From an uncultured Anaerolineae bacterium (GTDB lineage Bacteria; Chloroflexota; Anaerolineae; Anaerolineales; Villigracilaceae), in contig CAIQVH010000031.1 of NCBI GenBank assembly GCA_903875215.1, forward strand, positions 496,001-560,000: a DNA stretch of 64,000 bases, given 5' to 3'. The notes under the pieces were generated by a model that was not told where the DNA came from, ran no database searches, and saw only the letters and a list, made by a program, of their open reading frames with translations. A program made the translations under genes and the position numbers. Within the stretch, counting starts at the first letter, position 1. Each line of letters opens with the position of its first letter. Positions 1 through 8,780 of this stretch are shown piece after piece.

Positions 1-1
1 C

Positions 2-1366
2 GTGTTTATCGGCATCGATGCGTTGGCGGAGGTCTTTGGCCGCAGCATCCTATTCCTGCTGGCAGCTTTCGTCGGTTATCTCATCAGCGCCGCAGGCGAC
101 TATTTCGAATCCCGCTCCACTACCCAAAAAATCTTGCGCCAGGTCGGCAAATGGATCGTGCTGATTGGGATGGTCCTTTTTCTGCTCACCGCCAACATTT
201 TTCAGGGTTTGCTGGCTATCATCAACAAACTCGCGAACCCAATGGGGATCACCGCCATTGTCAGTCTGATCATCTTCGGACTGGCACTCTGGGGCATGTG
301 GCGTGAACCAACCGCCAGCGCTCTGAAAGCCAAGACCAATCACGAGCAAATGCTCAACGGCTGGCTGTTCCTCTCCCCGAACTTGCTCGGCTTCCTGATC
401 TTCTTTGCCGGGCCGCTGCTGCTCTCGTTTTATTTTTCATTTACTGACTCCGATGCCTTCAATACCCCCAAATGGGTCGGGGTCGAAAATTACGCCAAAA
501 TCCTGAACATCACCATCAAACCGCTGGCCGCACCCGACCAACTGGCGCGAGAAGCCCTCGACATTCAGGTATACGACGAGGTTGGTCGCATTAAATTCGG
601 CAATGGCGGAATCTTATTCGGGGCTGAAGACAAATTGTTCTGGCTTGCGCTCAGAAATACGCTCGTTTATGCTCTCTTCGCCGTGCCCCTGAGCGTCATC
701 CCCGCCCTGCTTCTCTCAAATATCTTGAATAGTAAACTACCCGGGATGAAATTTTTCAGGGCGGTCTATTTTATTCCCAGCATTGCCGCCATCGTCGGGA
801 TCTCTCTCGTCTGGCAATGGCTCTATAATGCCACCATCGGATATATCAATTATTTCATCACAATCGGCGTCGAGTTCTGGAACAACCTGTTCAATACCGG
901 CCTGATTGACCCCAAGATCAACTGGGTCTCGGATGAAAAAACCGCCTTGCTGGCAATCATCATCATCGCGGCCTGGCAAACCATGGGCTTCAACACCGTC
1001 CTATTCCTGGCTGGCCTGCAAAATATCCCTGGCGAACTTTATGAAGCCGCCACCGTCGACGGCGCAGGCCCCTGGGATAAATTCTGGCGCATCACCCTGC
1101 CTATGCTAGCCCCCACCACTTTCTACGTCGTATCGACCACAACCATCCAGGCAATGCAAGTCTTCGAACAGGTTTTTATCCTGATGAACCCACCAGAGGG
1201 CCCCAACAATTCCACAATTACGCTGGTTCTCTACCTTTATCGCAGCGGTTTTCAAAATTTCAAACAGGGCTATGCTTCTGCGCTGGCCTGGGTCCTCTTC
1301 ATCGTCATATTCGGATTAACGCTGATCCAGTTTCAGAATCAGCGTAAAAACAGTCTGTATGAATAG
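2..1366 (+). CDS. sugar ABC transporter permease, MalF-like (5' end may be cut)
   Basis: Inner-membrane permease of a carbohydrate-type ABC importer. The first possible start is a GTG at base 2, so the true start may lie outside the window. About four extra hydrophobic segments (residues 10-105) precede the usual MalF-type core, which begins near residue 120. The EAA loop that contacts the ATPase is visible near residue 347 (YEAATVDGAG, then ITLPML). An insert of roughly 45 residues follows the first core TM segment and probably faces the outside. The gene is followed after 12 nt by a second permease, the usual MalF-MalG pair; the ATPase and binding protein are not in the window. Family assignment is secure, substrate unknown. 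Confidence 0.9.
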   Translation: MFIGIDALAEVFGRSILFLLAAFVGYLISAAGDYFESRSTTQKILRQVGKWIVLIGMVLFLLTANIFQGLLAIINKLANPMGITAIVSLIIFGLALWGMWREPTASALKAKTNHEQMLNGWLFLSPNLLGFLIFFAGPLLLSFYFSFTDSDAFNTPKWVGVENYAKILNITIKPLAAPDQLAREALDIQVYDEVGRIKFGNGGILFGAEDKLFWLALRNTLVYALFAVPLSVIPALLLSNILNSKLPGMKFFRAVYFIPSIAAIVGISLVWQWLYNATIGYINYFITIGVEFWNNLFNTGLIDPKINWVSDEKTALLAIIIIAAWQTMGFNTVLFLAGLQNIPGELYEAATVDGAGPWDKFWRITLPMLAPTTFYVVSTTTIQAMQVFEQVFILMNPPEGPNNSTITLVLYLYRSGFQNFKQGYASALAWVLFIVIFGLTLIQFQNQRKNSLYE

Positions 1367-1378
1367 CCGGAGGCTACT

Positions 1379-2599
1379 ATTAACCTAAAATCGTACCGCC
1401 TCATCCGATCGCTGAGCAATCTGGCCGTATACTTCGTGCTGACCTTTTTCGCGCTGGTGATGATCTTTCCATTTATCTACATGGTCGCCACCTCCCTAAA
1501 GATCCCAGCCGATACCTTCCGCTACCCTCCGCGCATCCTGCCGCGTGACCCGATAACCATTGCAGTGGAGGGCTTCAAGGATCCCTTGCCGCTTTACTAC
1601 GTTGAAATCCAGGGCCAAAAGCAAGAATATGCACTGGCCAAGAGCAATATCAAAGTGGGTCAATATGCCGACCCTGGCAACCCAACCATAACCGCGGAAC
1701 GCCGCCTGACAGAAGTGAAACCCACCGGCGGCGCAATGAATCAAAAAACAGCCACCATCAATGGAAAAGAAGAAAAACTGTTCGACGTAGAGGTGGATGG
1801 GAAAACCATCCCCATGTATCTCGCCAGCCAGACCACCGTGGGAGAATTCATCGACCCCAAAAATCCAAGCAGCAAAGTCTATCAAAACGTTCGTCTGAGC
1901 ACGCCCGTCGAAAACCTTAGCTCCCACCCCGAAAACTATACCAATGTCGTCGCTCTGCAAGGCATCGACCGCGCGCTGACCAACACCGCACTCGTCACCA
2001 TTTTGGTTGTCCTTGGACAGTTAGCCACCTCGATCGTTGGCGGGTATGCCTTCGCGCGTCTCAAATTCCCCGGCCGCGACTCGGTGTTTATCTTCTATCT
2101 CGGCACCATCATGATTCCCTTCGTGATGCTGATCGTGCCACTTTACCAACTGATGGTGCTGATAGGCTGGACCGACCGGCTCGCCGCGCTCATTGTCCCC
2201 TGGATGTTTACCGCCTACGGCACTTTTCTGATGCGCCAACATTTCATCACTTTCCCAAAAGAAATTGAAGAAGCCGCCCTGCTCGATGGCGCCTCCCGAC
2301 TGCAAATCCTGACAAAAATCATTGTCCCCGCCAGCGTTCCGGCTCTTGCCACCCAGGCCACATTTACCTTCCTGTATGCCTGGAATTCCTTTCTCTGGCC
2401 TCTTGTCATCATCAATGTCGGCAATGAAAAGAACCACGTCCTCACCCTTGCCCTGAACGTTCTGCGCGGACGAGCTTCCGATTCCCCGAACCTGATCCTG
2501 GCAGGCGCTGCCATTGCAATTCTCCCCCCCCTGGTAGTATTCATTCTGGGCCAACGATTTTTCGTTGAAAGTGTTGCCAGCAGCGGCGTCAAAGGTTAA
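1379..2599 (+). CDS. sugar ABC transporter permease, MalG-like, with probable ATT start
   Basis: Second permease of the importer, partner of the gene just upstream. The EAA loop is seen as EEAALLDGAS followed by IIVPASVPAL. The first ATG/GTG/TTG in frame is a GTG at 1436, which would cut off the start of TM1. Reading upstream without a stop gives NLKSYRLIRSLSNLAVYFVL, a normal N-terminus for this family, and it begins at an ATT (1379) placed 5 nt after a GGAGG (1369-1373). I therefore propose ATT as the initiator, giving about 406 residues. Between TM1 and the permease core there is an extra region of about 120 residues (roughly 52-175), rich in polar and beta-forming residues, which would lie outside the membrane. 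Confidence 0.85.
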   Translation: MNLKSYRLIRSLSNLAVYFVLTFFALVMIFPFIYMVATSLKIPADTFRYPPRILPRDPITIAVEGFKDPLPLYYVEIQGQKQEYALAKSNIKVGQYADPGNPTITAERRLTEVKPTGGAMNQKTATINGKEEKLFDVEVDGKTIPMYLASQTTVGEFIDPKNPSSKVYQNVRLSTPVENLSSHPENYTNVVALQGIDRALTNTALVTILVVLGQLATSIVGGYAFARLKFPGRDSVFIFYLGTIMIPFVMLIVPLYQLMVLIGWTDRLAALIVPWMFTAYGTFLMRQHFITFPKEIEEAALLDGASRLQILTKIIVPASVPALATQATFTFLYAWNSFLWPLVIINVGNEKNHVLTLALNVLRGRASDSPNLILAGAAIAILPPLVVFILGQRFFVESVASSGVKG

Positions 2600-2613
2600 A
2601 ACAGCAGGGTGCC

Positions 2614-3405
2614 ATGTTCAACAACCCAAATCTGCACAATCCCCATCTCGAAGGCGGCCCATTTTTCTGGAAAGCCGGCCCGGTGGGAATTTTTCTGGCG
2701 CACGGGTTTACCGCCACCACCGCCGAAATCCGGCCCTTGGCCGAGAACTTGCACGCCCAGGGCTATACCGTAGCCGGGCCACTCCTGCCCGGGCACGGAA
2801 CCACCCCACAGGACCTGAATCGGGTGCGCTGGCAGGACTGGGTCCAGGCCGGAAACAAAACCTGCCAGGATTTATTCAACCAATGTGACCGCGTCCTGGT
2901 GGGCGGTCATTCCATGGGCGGGGTCCTGGCGCTGTACCTGGCCAGCCAAAACCCGCAATTATCCGGAGTTCTGCTATCAGCCCCCGCCCTGCGATTGACC
3001 CTTTCAACCCTGGATAAAATAAAACTGACCCTTGGCGCAATATTTTTAAGCGAAGTTCCTCGCACCTCGCTGGATGGCTCTGAACAATGGCAAGGCTACC
3101 CCGGCCTGCCGCTTAAAGGTGCCATCCAGCTCCTGCGCTTCGAAGCCGCCACCCTGCCCCGGCTGAATAAAATTTACCAGCCAGTCCTGGTGCTTCAGGG
3201 GCGCCAGGATACCACCGTCGCTCCTGAAGCCGGGAACATCATCCTCTCCGGCGTCAGCTCCACCATAAAAGAACATCACTGGTTGGAAAAATCCAACCAC
3301 GCCATCCCGATTGGCCCAGAACAATCCAGGCTCGCTGAAATCACCTTGACCTTCATTGCAAAATGTCTGGAAACGCAGCCCAAAGGCATTCCCTCTCAAT
3401 CCTGA
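2614..3405 (+). CDS. alpha/beta hydrolase (carboxylesterase/lipase-like)
   Basis: Cytoplasmic serine hydrolase of the alpha/beta fold, resembling small bacterial carboxylesterases and monoacylglycerol lipases. The oxyanion-hole region is seen as LAHGFTATT (about 28-36), the nucleophile elbow as GHSMGG with Ser100, the acid as Asp199 in QGRQDTTV and the base as His229 in KSNHAIP, so the triad is complete. At 263 residues its length is typical. It starts 14 nt after the permease gene and is probably co-transcribed. The natural ester is unknown; the context with a sugar importer could suggest deacylation of carbohydrates or lipids, but that is inference. Confidence 0.88.
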   Translation: MFNNPNLHNPHLEGGPFFWKAGPVGIFLAHGFTATTAEIRPLAENLHAQGYTVAGPLLPGHGTTPQDLNRVRWQDWVQAGNKTCQDLFNQCDRVLVGGHSMGGVLALYLASQNPQLSGVLLSAPALRLTLSTLDKIKLTLGAIFLSEVPRTSLDGSEQWQGYPGLPLKGAIQLLRFEAATLPRLNKIYQPVLVLQGRQDTTVAPEAGNIILSGVSSTIKEHHWLEKSNHAIPIGPEQSRLAEITLTFIAKCLETQPKGIPSQS

Positions 3406-3425
3406 CTCATCCAACTATTTTGCTC

Positions 3426-4508
3426 ATGCTTTCCTACAAACCCAATCTCGACGAAACCATGCAACGCATGGATGCCTTTTGGGCACACTCTGTTCTTGAT
3501 CGTCCCATCGTTCAATTCACATTGGAAAAACCTGCCGACGAACAAATCCCCCTCCCGGAATCACATCACGCCACCACCGCCGAGCGCTGGCTGGATGTGG
3601 ACTACCAATCCCGGCTGGCTGATGCCCAGCTTGCAAACCGCCTTTTCCTTGCCGACAGCCTGCCCGTCGCTTTCCCAAACCTCGGGCCAGAAGTTTTGGC
3701 CGCATTTTACGGCGCGCCACTCCACTTTGGCGATTATGGCACCAGCTGGAGCGACCCGATCCTGAAAGATTGGAAAGCCGTTGAAGAAATCAACCTGCAA
3801 TGGCAGAATTTTTACTTCGAAAAGCTCGCAGCCCTGACCGACGCAATGCTGGCGCTTGGCCAGGGAAAATACATCGTCGGCATCCCAGACTGGCACCCTG
3901 GGGGCGACCTGATTGCTGCGTTGCGCAATCCACAGGATTTGGCCCTCGACTTGATCGAACACCCGGCCCAAGTCAAAGGCCTGCTCCAGCGTTTACAGCC
4001 CGACTACTACAGAGTGTATGATTACTGGTATGATAAATTAAAGAAAAACGGCCAACCACTTACCAGCTGGCTGGATTTGGCGAGCTACGACAAATACTAT
4101 ATCCCATCCAATGATTTCGCTGCAATGATCAGCCCCAAAATGTACCGCGAATTCTTCCTGGACGGAATTATTGAAGAATGCAACTTCCTCGACCATTCCA
4201 TCTACCACCTGGACGGCCCCGGAGCACTGCGCCACCTCGACGCACTCCTTGCCATTCCCAAACTGCACGCCATCCAATGGGTCCCCGGCGCAGGACGCGA
4301 GAATTTTTCAAGCTGGATTGCAGTCTATCAAAGGATCCAAGCCGCTGGTAAAAGTATCATCGTCTACTGTCGGACCGAGGACCTGGAACTGGTCCGGCAA
4401 ACCCTGCACCCGCGCGGACTTGCGCTCTCCATCAGCGACGTCTCCAGCCTCGAAACGGGAGAAAGGCTCGTGTCCGAGTTGGAAAATTGGACACGCTTAA
4501 GCTCGTAG
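3426..4508 (+). CDS. uroporphyrinogen decarboxylase-like protein (URO-D/MtaA superfamily)
   Basis: About 360 residues with the feel of the URO-D superfamily, which includes HemE and corrinoid/CoM methyltransferases. The clearest segments are a YHLDGPGALRHLD stretch with the AIQWVPGAG that follows it, matching the late barrel strands of the family, and the GIPDWHPGGDL region. I chose the ATG at 3426 because the longer frame from 3363 overlaps the hydrolase and has no family-like sequence. No methyltransferase partner, corrinoid protein or heme gene sits nearby, so heme synthesis is unlikely. Members found beside sugar transporters are mostly uncharacterised; function unknown. Confidence 0.75.
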   Translation: MLSYKPNLDETMQRMDAFWAHSVLDRPIVQFTLEKPADEQIPLPESHHATTAERWLDVDYQSRLADAQLANRLFLADSLPVAFPNLGPEVLAAFYGAPLHFGDYGTSWSDPILKDWKAVEEINLQWQNFYFEKLAALTDAMLALGQGKYIVGIPDWHPGGDLIAALRNPQDLALDLIEHPAQVKGLLQRLQPDYYRVYDYWYDKLKKNGQPLTSWLDLASYDKYYIPSNDFAAMISPKMYREFFLDGIIEECNFLDHSIYHLDGPGALRHLDALLAIPKLHAIQWVPGAGRENFSSWIAVYQRIQAAGKSIIVYCRTEDLELVRQTLHPRGLALSISDVSSLETGERLVSELENWTRLSS

Positions 4509-4557
4509 CCGTTTATCCCGCTCTTTAAGCAATCAAACTTTCATCAGGAGAATCATC

Positions 4558-6078
4558 ATGAAAAAAGTAAATGGCCGCTACGAAGTCTATGGCAATGCCA
4601 TCAGCGCTGCGCAAACCCGCGCCGCCGATCAGTGGCAGGCAATGTTCGCCAAGAAATTTAACTACAACCCTCAGGAAGTGTACAACCTGAGTGTGAAAGA
4701 TAACCCGTACGGCCACGAGATTTTCGGGCTGAAAGATATCGTCCGTGAAGGGGACGGCGCGCCGCTCCAAAAGGAGAACGGCGTGATCGTCAGCACCATC
4801 CGCATGGGTTTTGGGCATTACCGCATTGCCATGGCCGGTGTTTCAGCGGCGCGGGCCATGGGCTTCACGCCTTACTGGCTTGATCTGCTGGCCATCCCCG
4901 GCATCCCCACCGACGTGATCAACTGGTGCAACACCAACTATAGTAAATATTCGCGCATTTCGCAGCGTTACCCGTGGTTCGACAAATACGTCTGGGAAAG
5001 CCTGACCACCGGAGAAGCTTCACTTCCCGGCCTGAATACGCTTTTTAACAATTGGATTTCCACCTGGCCCTGGCGCTTCCTGAAAACGGAAGTGAAGGAC
5101 TACAAGATGAGCGAACTGTTCAAGAACCTGTATGGCGCCCTGCCCAGCGATATGCCGATCCTGACTTCGCACATGTGGAACTGCATGGGTGCCGTTGCCG
5201 GTGGCATGACCAATGTGGTCGACATGATGTTCGATAACTGGCCTATGGCCTTTCAGCTCACCGAAGGCGCCAAGCACGCCGTCCAATCGCCCTCCGGTTA
5301 CTACGGATTTCGCGTCATGCGCGGTTTCGACGAAAGCAACAAGGTGATGAAGCCCGTCCCGACCGATGCGCTTTACTATGTAGGCCACCACGTCGACCAC
5401 GAACTGGTCGAAAATATCGAAGTGGATTGTCATGCCCGTCTGAACCGCATGCATGCCAGGGAACCACGCCGTTTCCTCGTCACCATGGGCGGCGCCGGAG
5501 CGCAGCGCGAACTGTTCAAGGCCATCATCGAGCACGCCATCCCAATGGTGCAGAAAGATAAAATCGCCCTGTTCATCAACCTGGGCGACCATAAAAACAA
5601 CTGGGAATGGCTGCAAGGCGAACTTGCGCAGCACAAAGACTTGATTCACACGCACTTCACCTGGGAGGATACCCGCGCCTTTACCGACAGCATCCGCGAC
5701 CAGCCTGCCCACGGCCTGCACGTTTTCCTGCACGACAACACTTTCCACGCCGTGTATGCCACCAACTATCTGATGCGCGTCATGGATGTCATGATCACCA
5801 AGCCTTCCGAGCTGGCCTTTTACCCCGTCCCGAAGATTTTCAACGCCCGCGTCGGCGGGCACGAAATGTGGGGCGCCATCCGCGGCGCGGAAATCGGCGA
5901 CAGCACCGTCGAAGTCCGCACCATCCCACAGACCTTGCAAGCCATAGACCTGTTGACCGAAGCGGACGACCTGCTGACCATGTACTGCGAACATATTATC
6001 AAGAACAAGAGCATCGGCATCTACGACGGCGCTTACAAAAGCGTCGAACTCGCCACCGGGAAAAAATTCGTGCGCTGA
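4558..6078 (+). CDS. uncharacterised protein with GT-B glycosyltransferase-like features
   Basis: A 506-residue soluble protein I cannot name. An N-terminal segment (VIVSTIRMGFGHYRIAMAG, about 79-97) resembles the glycine/histidine loop of GT-B enzymes such as MurG and diacylglycerol glycosyltransferases. A second, mid-protein segment (RRFLVTMGGAGAQRELF, about 304-320) resembles the start of the C-terminal nucleotide-sugar domain. It has no signal peptide or TM helix. A good ribosome site (AGGAG, 4545-4549) precedes the ATG. It follows the URO-D-like gene by 49 nt and is followed by a terminator, so it closes the putative sugar-uptake operon. The GT-B call is inference from two short motifs. 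Confidence 0.6.
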   Translation: MKKVNGRYEVYGNAISAAQTRAADQWQAMFAKKFNYNPQEVYNLSVKDNPYGHEIFGLKDIVREGDGAPLQKENGVIVSTIRMGFGHYRIAMAGVSAARAMGFTPYWLDLLAIPGIPTDVINWCNTNYSKYSRISQRYPWFDKYVWESLTTGEASLPGLNTLFNNWISTWPWRFLKTEVKDYKMSELFKNLYGALPSDMPILTSHMWNCMGAVAGGMTNVVDMMFDNWPMAFQLTEGAKHAVQSPSGYYGFRVMRGFDESNKVMKPVPTDALYYVGHHVDHELVENIEVDCHARLNRMHAREPRRFLVTMGGAGAQRELFKAIIEHAIPMVQKDKIALFINLGDHKNNWEWLQGELAQHKDLIHTHFTWEDTRAFTDSIRDQPAHGLHVFLHDNTFHAVYATNYLMRVMDVMITKPSELAFYPVPKIFNARVGGHEMWGAIRGAEIGDSTVEVRTIPQTLQAIDLLTEADDLLTMYCEHIIKNKSIGIYDGAYKSVELATGKKFVR

Positions 6079-6111
6079 ATCAATCTCCCGTCTCCGCTCC
6101 CTGCACCTGCC

Positions 6112-6148
6112 AACAGGGCCGCCGCACAGGCGCGCCCTGTTTCTTTTC
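6112..6148 (+). terminator. rho-independent terminator
   Basis: Inverted repeat AACAGGGC (6112-6119) and GCCCTGTT (6134-6141), with a short inner GCC/GGC pairing, followed by TCTTTT. It ends the operon of the GT-B-like gene. Confidence 0.65.
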
Positions 6149-6180
6149 CAAATCCGCAAGCAAACTTCCCCGGCCTCCCT

Positions 6181-6186
6181 TATAAT
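6181..6186 (+). promoter_or_regulatory. -10 box (TATAAT) of a probably leaderless gene
   Basis: Perfect TATAAT whose last base is 7 nt before the GTG start at 6194. A transcript from this box would begin at about 6193, at the start codon itself. No clear -35 box and no ribosome binding site are seen. Confidence 0.45.
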
Positions 6187-6193
6187 CAGCCCC

Positions 6194-7435
6194 GTGAAAC
6201 TCCAGACCACCCCCATCCCGGCAGAATACCGCCGCAACTTCCTGCACCTATACTTCGATATCGGCTGGTACGGCCTGCTGGCTGGCAGCGCCGCGAACTT
6301 CATCAACATTTACGCCGCGCGCCTGGGCGCCAGCGGACTGCAAATCGGCCTGATGGGCGGCATGACCGCCGCCATCAACCTCGTCCTGGCCATCCCGGCC
6401 GGGCGCTGGCTGGAAAGACGCCCCATCGGAAAAGCCGTTTTTTGGACCGCACTACTCTACCGGCTCGGATATCTCAGCTGGGTTTTCCTGCCGCTGCTCT
6501 TTGGAAAAAACAACCTGGCACAGATCAACGCCCTGCTCCTGATCAACTTCCTGATGGGCATTCCATTGACCGCCGTCGGGCTGGGGTTCAACGCCCTGTT
6601 CGCCGAAGCCACGCCCGCCAACTGGCGCGCCTACGTGGCAGGCATCCGCAACAGCGTCCTCTCCATCACCTTCATGCTCACTTCGCTGGCCAGCGGCTAC
6701 ATTCTCAGCCGCCTGCCTTTTCCCCTGGGATACCAGGTCATCTTCCTGATTGGATTTTTCGGCGCGCTGATGAGCAGTTACCACCTCTATTTCATCCAAC
6801 CTCTGCCGCACCTCCCAGAGACCGGATTGGACGACCAGTCTCCAGCCCCAAACGCACCCGTCCACAACCCGCACACCAACCTGAGACTGGACATCCTGCG
6901 CAGCCCATTCCGCACCACCCTGCTCGTCCTGTTTGCCTTTCACCTGGCGCAATATCTTGCCATCCCACTCTTTCCACTCGCATTCGTCCACAGCCTGCAC
7001 CTGACCGACGCCCAGATCGGCACCGGCACCGCCCTCTTCTACCTGACCGTCCTGCTCGGATCAACCCAACTCAGCCGCCTCGTCCGCTTGAGCGGCCACA
7101 AAAACATCACCGGATGGGGCGTCGTCTGCATGGCCATCTACCCGATTCTGCTGTCCATCTCCAGCCAGGTCTGGCATTTTTACGGTCTTTCAGCGGTGGG
7201 CGGCCTGGCCTGGGCCCTGGTTGGCGGAGCCTACGCCAATTACCTGCTCGAAAAAATCCCCGCCAACGACCGCCCCGCCCACCTGGCCTGGTATACCGTG
7301 GCCGCCAACGCCTGCGCGCTGATCGGCTCACTCGCCGGCCCCGCCCTGGTAAACCAGATCGGCCTTCCAGCCGCGCTGATTCTCTTCGGCCTGCTGCGCG
7401 CCGCAGCCGGAGCCTCAATCTTGCTTTGGGGCTAA
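6194..7435 (+). CDS. major facilitator superfamily transporter
   Basis: A 413-residue integral membrane protein with about twelve hydrophobic segments in two halves joined by a polar Pro/Asn-rich linker (about 208-235), as in MFS proteins. The loop after TM2 reads PAGRWLERRPIGKA, a recognisable variant of the MFS loop 2-3 motif. The substrate cannot be predicted. The GTG start follows a TATAAT by only 7 nt and lacks a ribosome site, so translation from a leaderless mRNA is likely. It is separated from the preceding genes by a terminator and lies 45 nt before smpB, so it is its own unit or the lead gene of smpB. Confidence 0.85.
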   Translation: MKLQTTPIPAEYRRNFLHLYFDIGWYGLLAGSAANFINIYAARLGASGLQIGLMGGMTAAINLVLAIPAGRWLERRPIGKAVFWTALLYRLGYLSWVFLPLLFGKNNLAQINALLLINFLMGIPLTAVGLGFNALFAEATPANWRAYVAGIRNSVLSITFMLTSLASGYILSRLPFPLGYQVIFLIGFFGALMSSYHLYFIQPLPHLPETGLDDQSPAPNAPVHNPHTNLRLDILRSPFRTTLLVLFAFHLAQYLAIPLFPLAFVHSLHLTDAQIGTGTALFYLTVLLGSTQLSRLVRLSGHKNITGWGVVCMAIYPILLSISSQVWHFYGLSAVGGLAWALVGGAYANYLLEKIPANDRPAHLAWYTVAANACALIGSLAGPALVNQIGLPAALILFGLLRAAAGASILLWG

Positions 7436-7480
7436 AAACCCTGATTCGATTTCCAATTCTCGTGATAACATCAAATTACC

Positions 7481-7936
7481 ATGACCGAAACCATCAAAGT
7501 AGTCGCATCCAACCGCAAAGCCGGGTTTGAATACTTCCTGCTGGAGCACTTCGAAGCCGGCCTGGCCCTGCAGGGCAGCGAAATCAAATCCATTCGCGCC
7601 GGGCAGGTCAGCCTGGCCGAAGCCTATGTCGAAACTGACGGACGCGAAGCCTGGCTGATCGAAGCCCACATTGCCCCCTACCTGCAAGCCAACCGCTTCA
7701 ATCACGACCCCAAACGCCCGCGCCGGCTGCTGCTCCACAAAAAGGAAATTCGCAAACTCTGGAACGAAGTCCGCCAGAAAGGCGTCACCATCATCCCGCT
7801 CAAAGTCTATCTCAAAGACGGACGCGCCAAGCTGGAAATTGCCCTGGCAAAGGGCAAAAAACTGCACGACAAGCGGGACGCCATTGCACGGCGCGACCAG
7901 GACCGAGAAATCGCCCGCGAACAACGCGCAGACTAA
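7481..7936 (+). CDS. smpB: SsrA-binding protein SmpB
   Basis: The tmRNA partner that brings the alanine-charged SsrA RNA to stalled ribosomes (trans-translation). At 151 residues it has the usual length. Family signatures are clear: NRKAGFEY near the N-terminus, GLALQGSEIKSIRAGQ, the HDPKRPRRLLLHKKEI block, and the basic C-terminal tail beginning at KGKKLHDKRD that enters the mRNA channel. No tmRNA gene was found in the window. There is little room for a leader; a weak GATAAC lies 11 nt before the ATG. Confidence 0.97.
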   Translation: MTETIKVVASNRKAGFEYFLLEHFEAGLALQGSEIKSIRAGQVSLAEAYVETDGREAWLIEAHIAPYLQANRFNHDPKRPRRLLLHKKEIRKLWNEVRQKGVTIIPLKVYLKDGRAKLEIALAKGKKLHDKRDAIARRDQDREIAREQRAD

Positions 7937-7958
7937 ACGCCCAAACGGAGAAAAAAAC

Positions 7959-8741
7959 ATGCCCCCTTCCACAATAGGCGGAATTAACCTGCTCCCCGAA
8001 GCCGAAAAACGCAGCATTTACAGCCGAATCATCCCCAACGAACTGCTCAAACGCTTCAACCTGCCGCCGGTTGATTCGCAGCGTCTCCAATCCCTGCTGG
8101 ATTTCAAATATACCCCCGGCGCCACTGACGTGGAAATTTCCCTGTACCACGAACAGCGCTACCCTGATCCAATTCTCTATGGCCATCTGACGGATACCAT
8201 GCATGGGCAGTTACACGTCCTGCTCTATATCCTCAACGACCCGGATTCGCCCCGCCATCCGGTTGACCGTATGCCCGACGGCACATCCACGCGCTTTGGC
8301 ACCCTTCGCCGCAACCTGGCCGCCGAAACCGGAGCCCTGGCCGATAAACTCGCCCCCGGGCAGGTGCGGCGCGGCTTAAGGCTGCTTGCGCCAGCCATCA
8401 CCACCTTCGAGAAATTTGTCGCCGGCCTTGGCCATGACCTGTACTTTGTCGAACCCCTCTACTACCACAATGCTATTATCTTCGAACGCTACGGCTTCAC
8501 CTACCAGATGGGCCGCCGGCTGATGGAACAGATCGAAGCCGGTTTTACCCCAGGCGGCGAATTATCCGCCCGGCTGGATGGATCCAGCCCCTTCCGCCAA
8601 CCCCAGGCCGCAAACAGCATCCGCCTGCGATCCTGGGCCATTCACGACGGAATTCTCGGCCAACCTTTCACCGATGTCACCATGTATAAACACGTGGGAA
8701 AATCTGCCGGGATCAGCACTTGCCCGGGCTGCGCCTGGTAA
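7959..8741 (+). CDS. conserved-looking protein of unknown function
   Basis: About 260 residues starting at an ATG preceded by an ACGGAGA ribosome site; the longer frame from 7671 only overlaps smpB out of frame. No signal peptide or TM helix. The sequence is rich in aromatic residues and histidines (LYHEQRYPDPILYGHL, EPLYYHNAIIFERYG), and ends in CPGCAW, a possible metal-binding pair of cysteines. I do not recognise the family. It sits 22 nt after smpB and ends just before a shared terminator. Codon use matches the neighbours, so it is a genuine gene. Confidence 0.75.
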   Translation: MPPSTIGGINLLPEAEKRSIYSRIIPNELLKRFNLPPVDSQRLQSLLDFKYTPGATDVEISLYHEQRYPDPILYGHLTDTMHGQLHVLLYILNDPDSPRHPVDRMPDGTSTRFGTLRRNLAAETGALADKLAPGQVRRGLRLLAPAITTFEKFVAGLGHDLYFVEPLYYHNAIIFERYGFTYQMGRRLMEQIEAGFTPGGELSARLDGSSPFRQPQAANSIRLRSWAIHDGILGQPFTDVTMYKHVGKSAGISTCPGCAW

Positions 8742-8749
8742 TCCAACAA

Positions 8750-8780
8750 AAGAAACTCCGGCTAGCTGCCGGAGTTTCTT
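8750..8780. terminator. bidirectional terminator between convergent genes
   Basis: Perfect 13-bp stem (AAGAAACTCCGGC / GCCGGAGTTTCTT) with a 5-nt TAGCT loop. The right arm lies inside the last codons of the minus-strand HD-GYP gene, whose TAG stop falls in the loop. Confidence 0.8.

Noticed and set aside
5020-6309. 429-codon minus-strand frame over the GT-B-like gene
   Set aside because: No ribosome site or family features, and it crosses a terminator; the sense frame is clearly coding.
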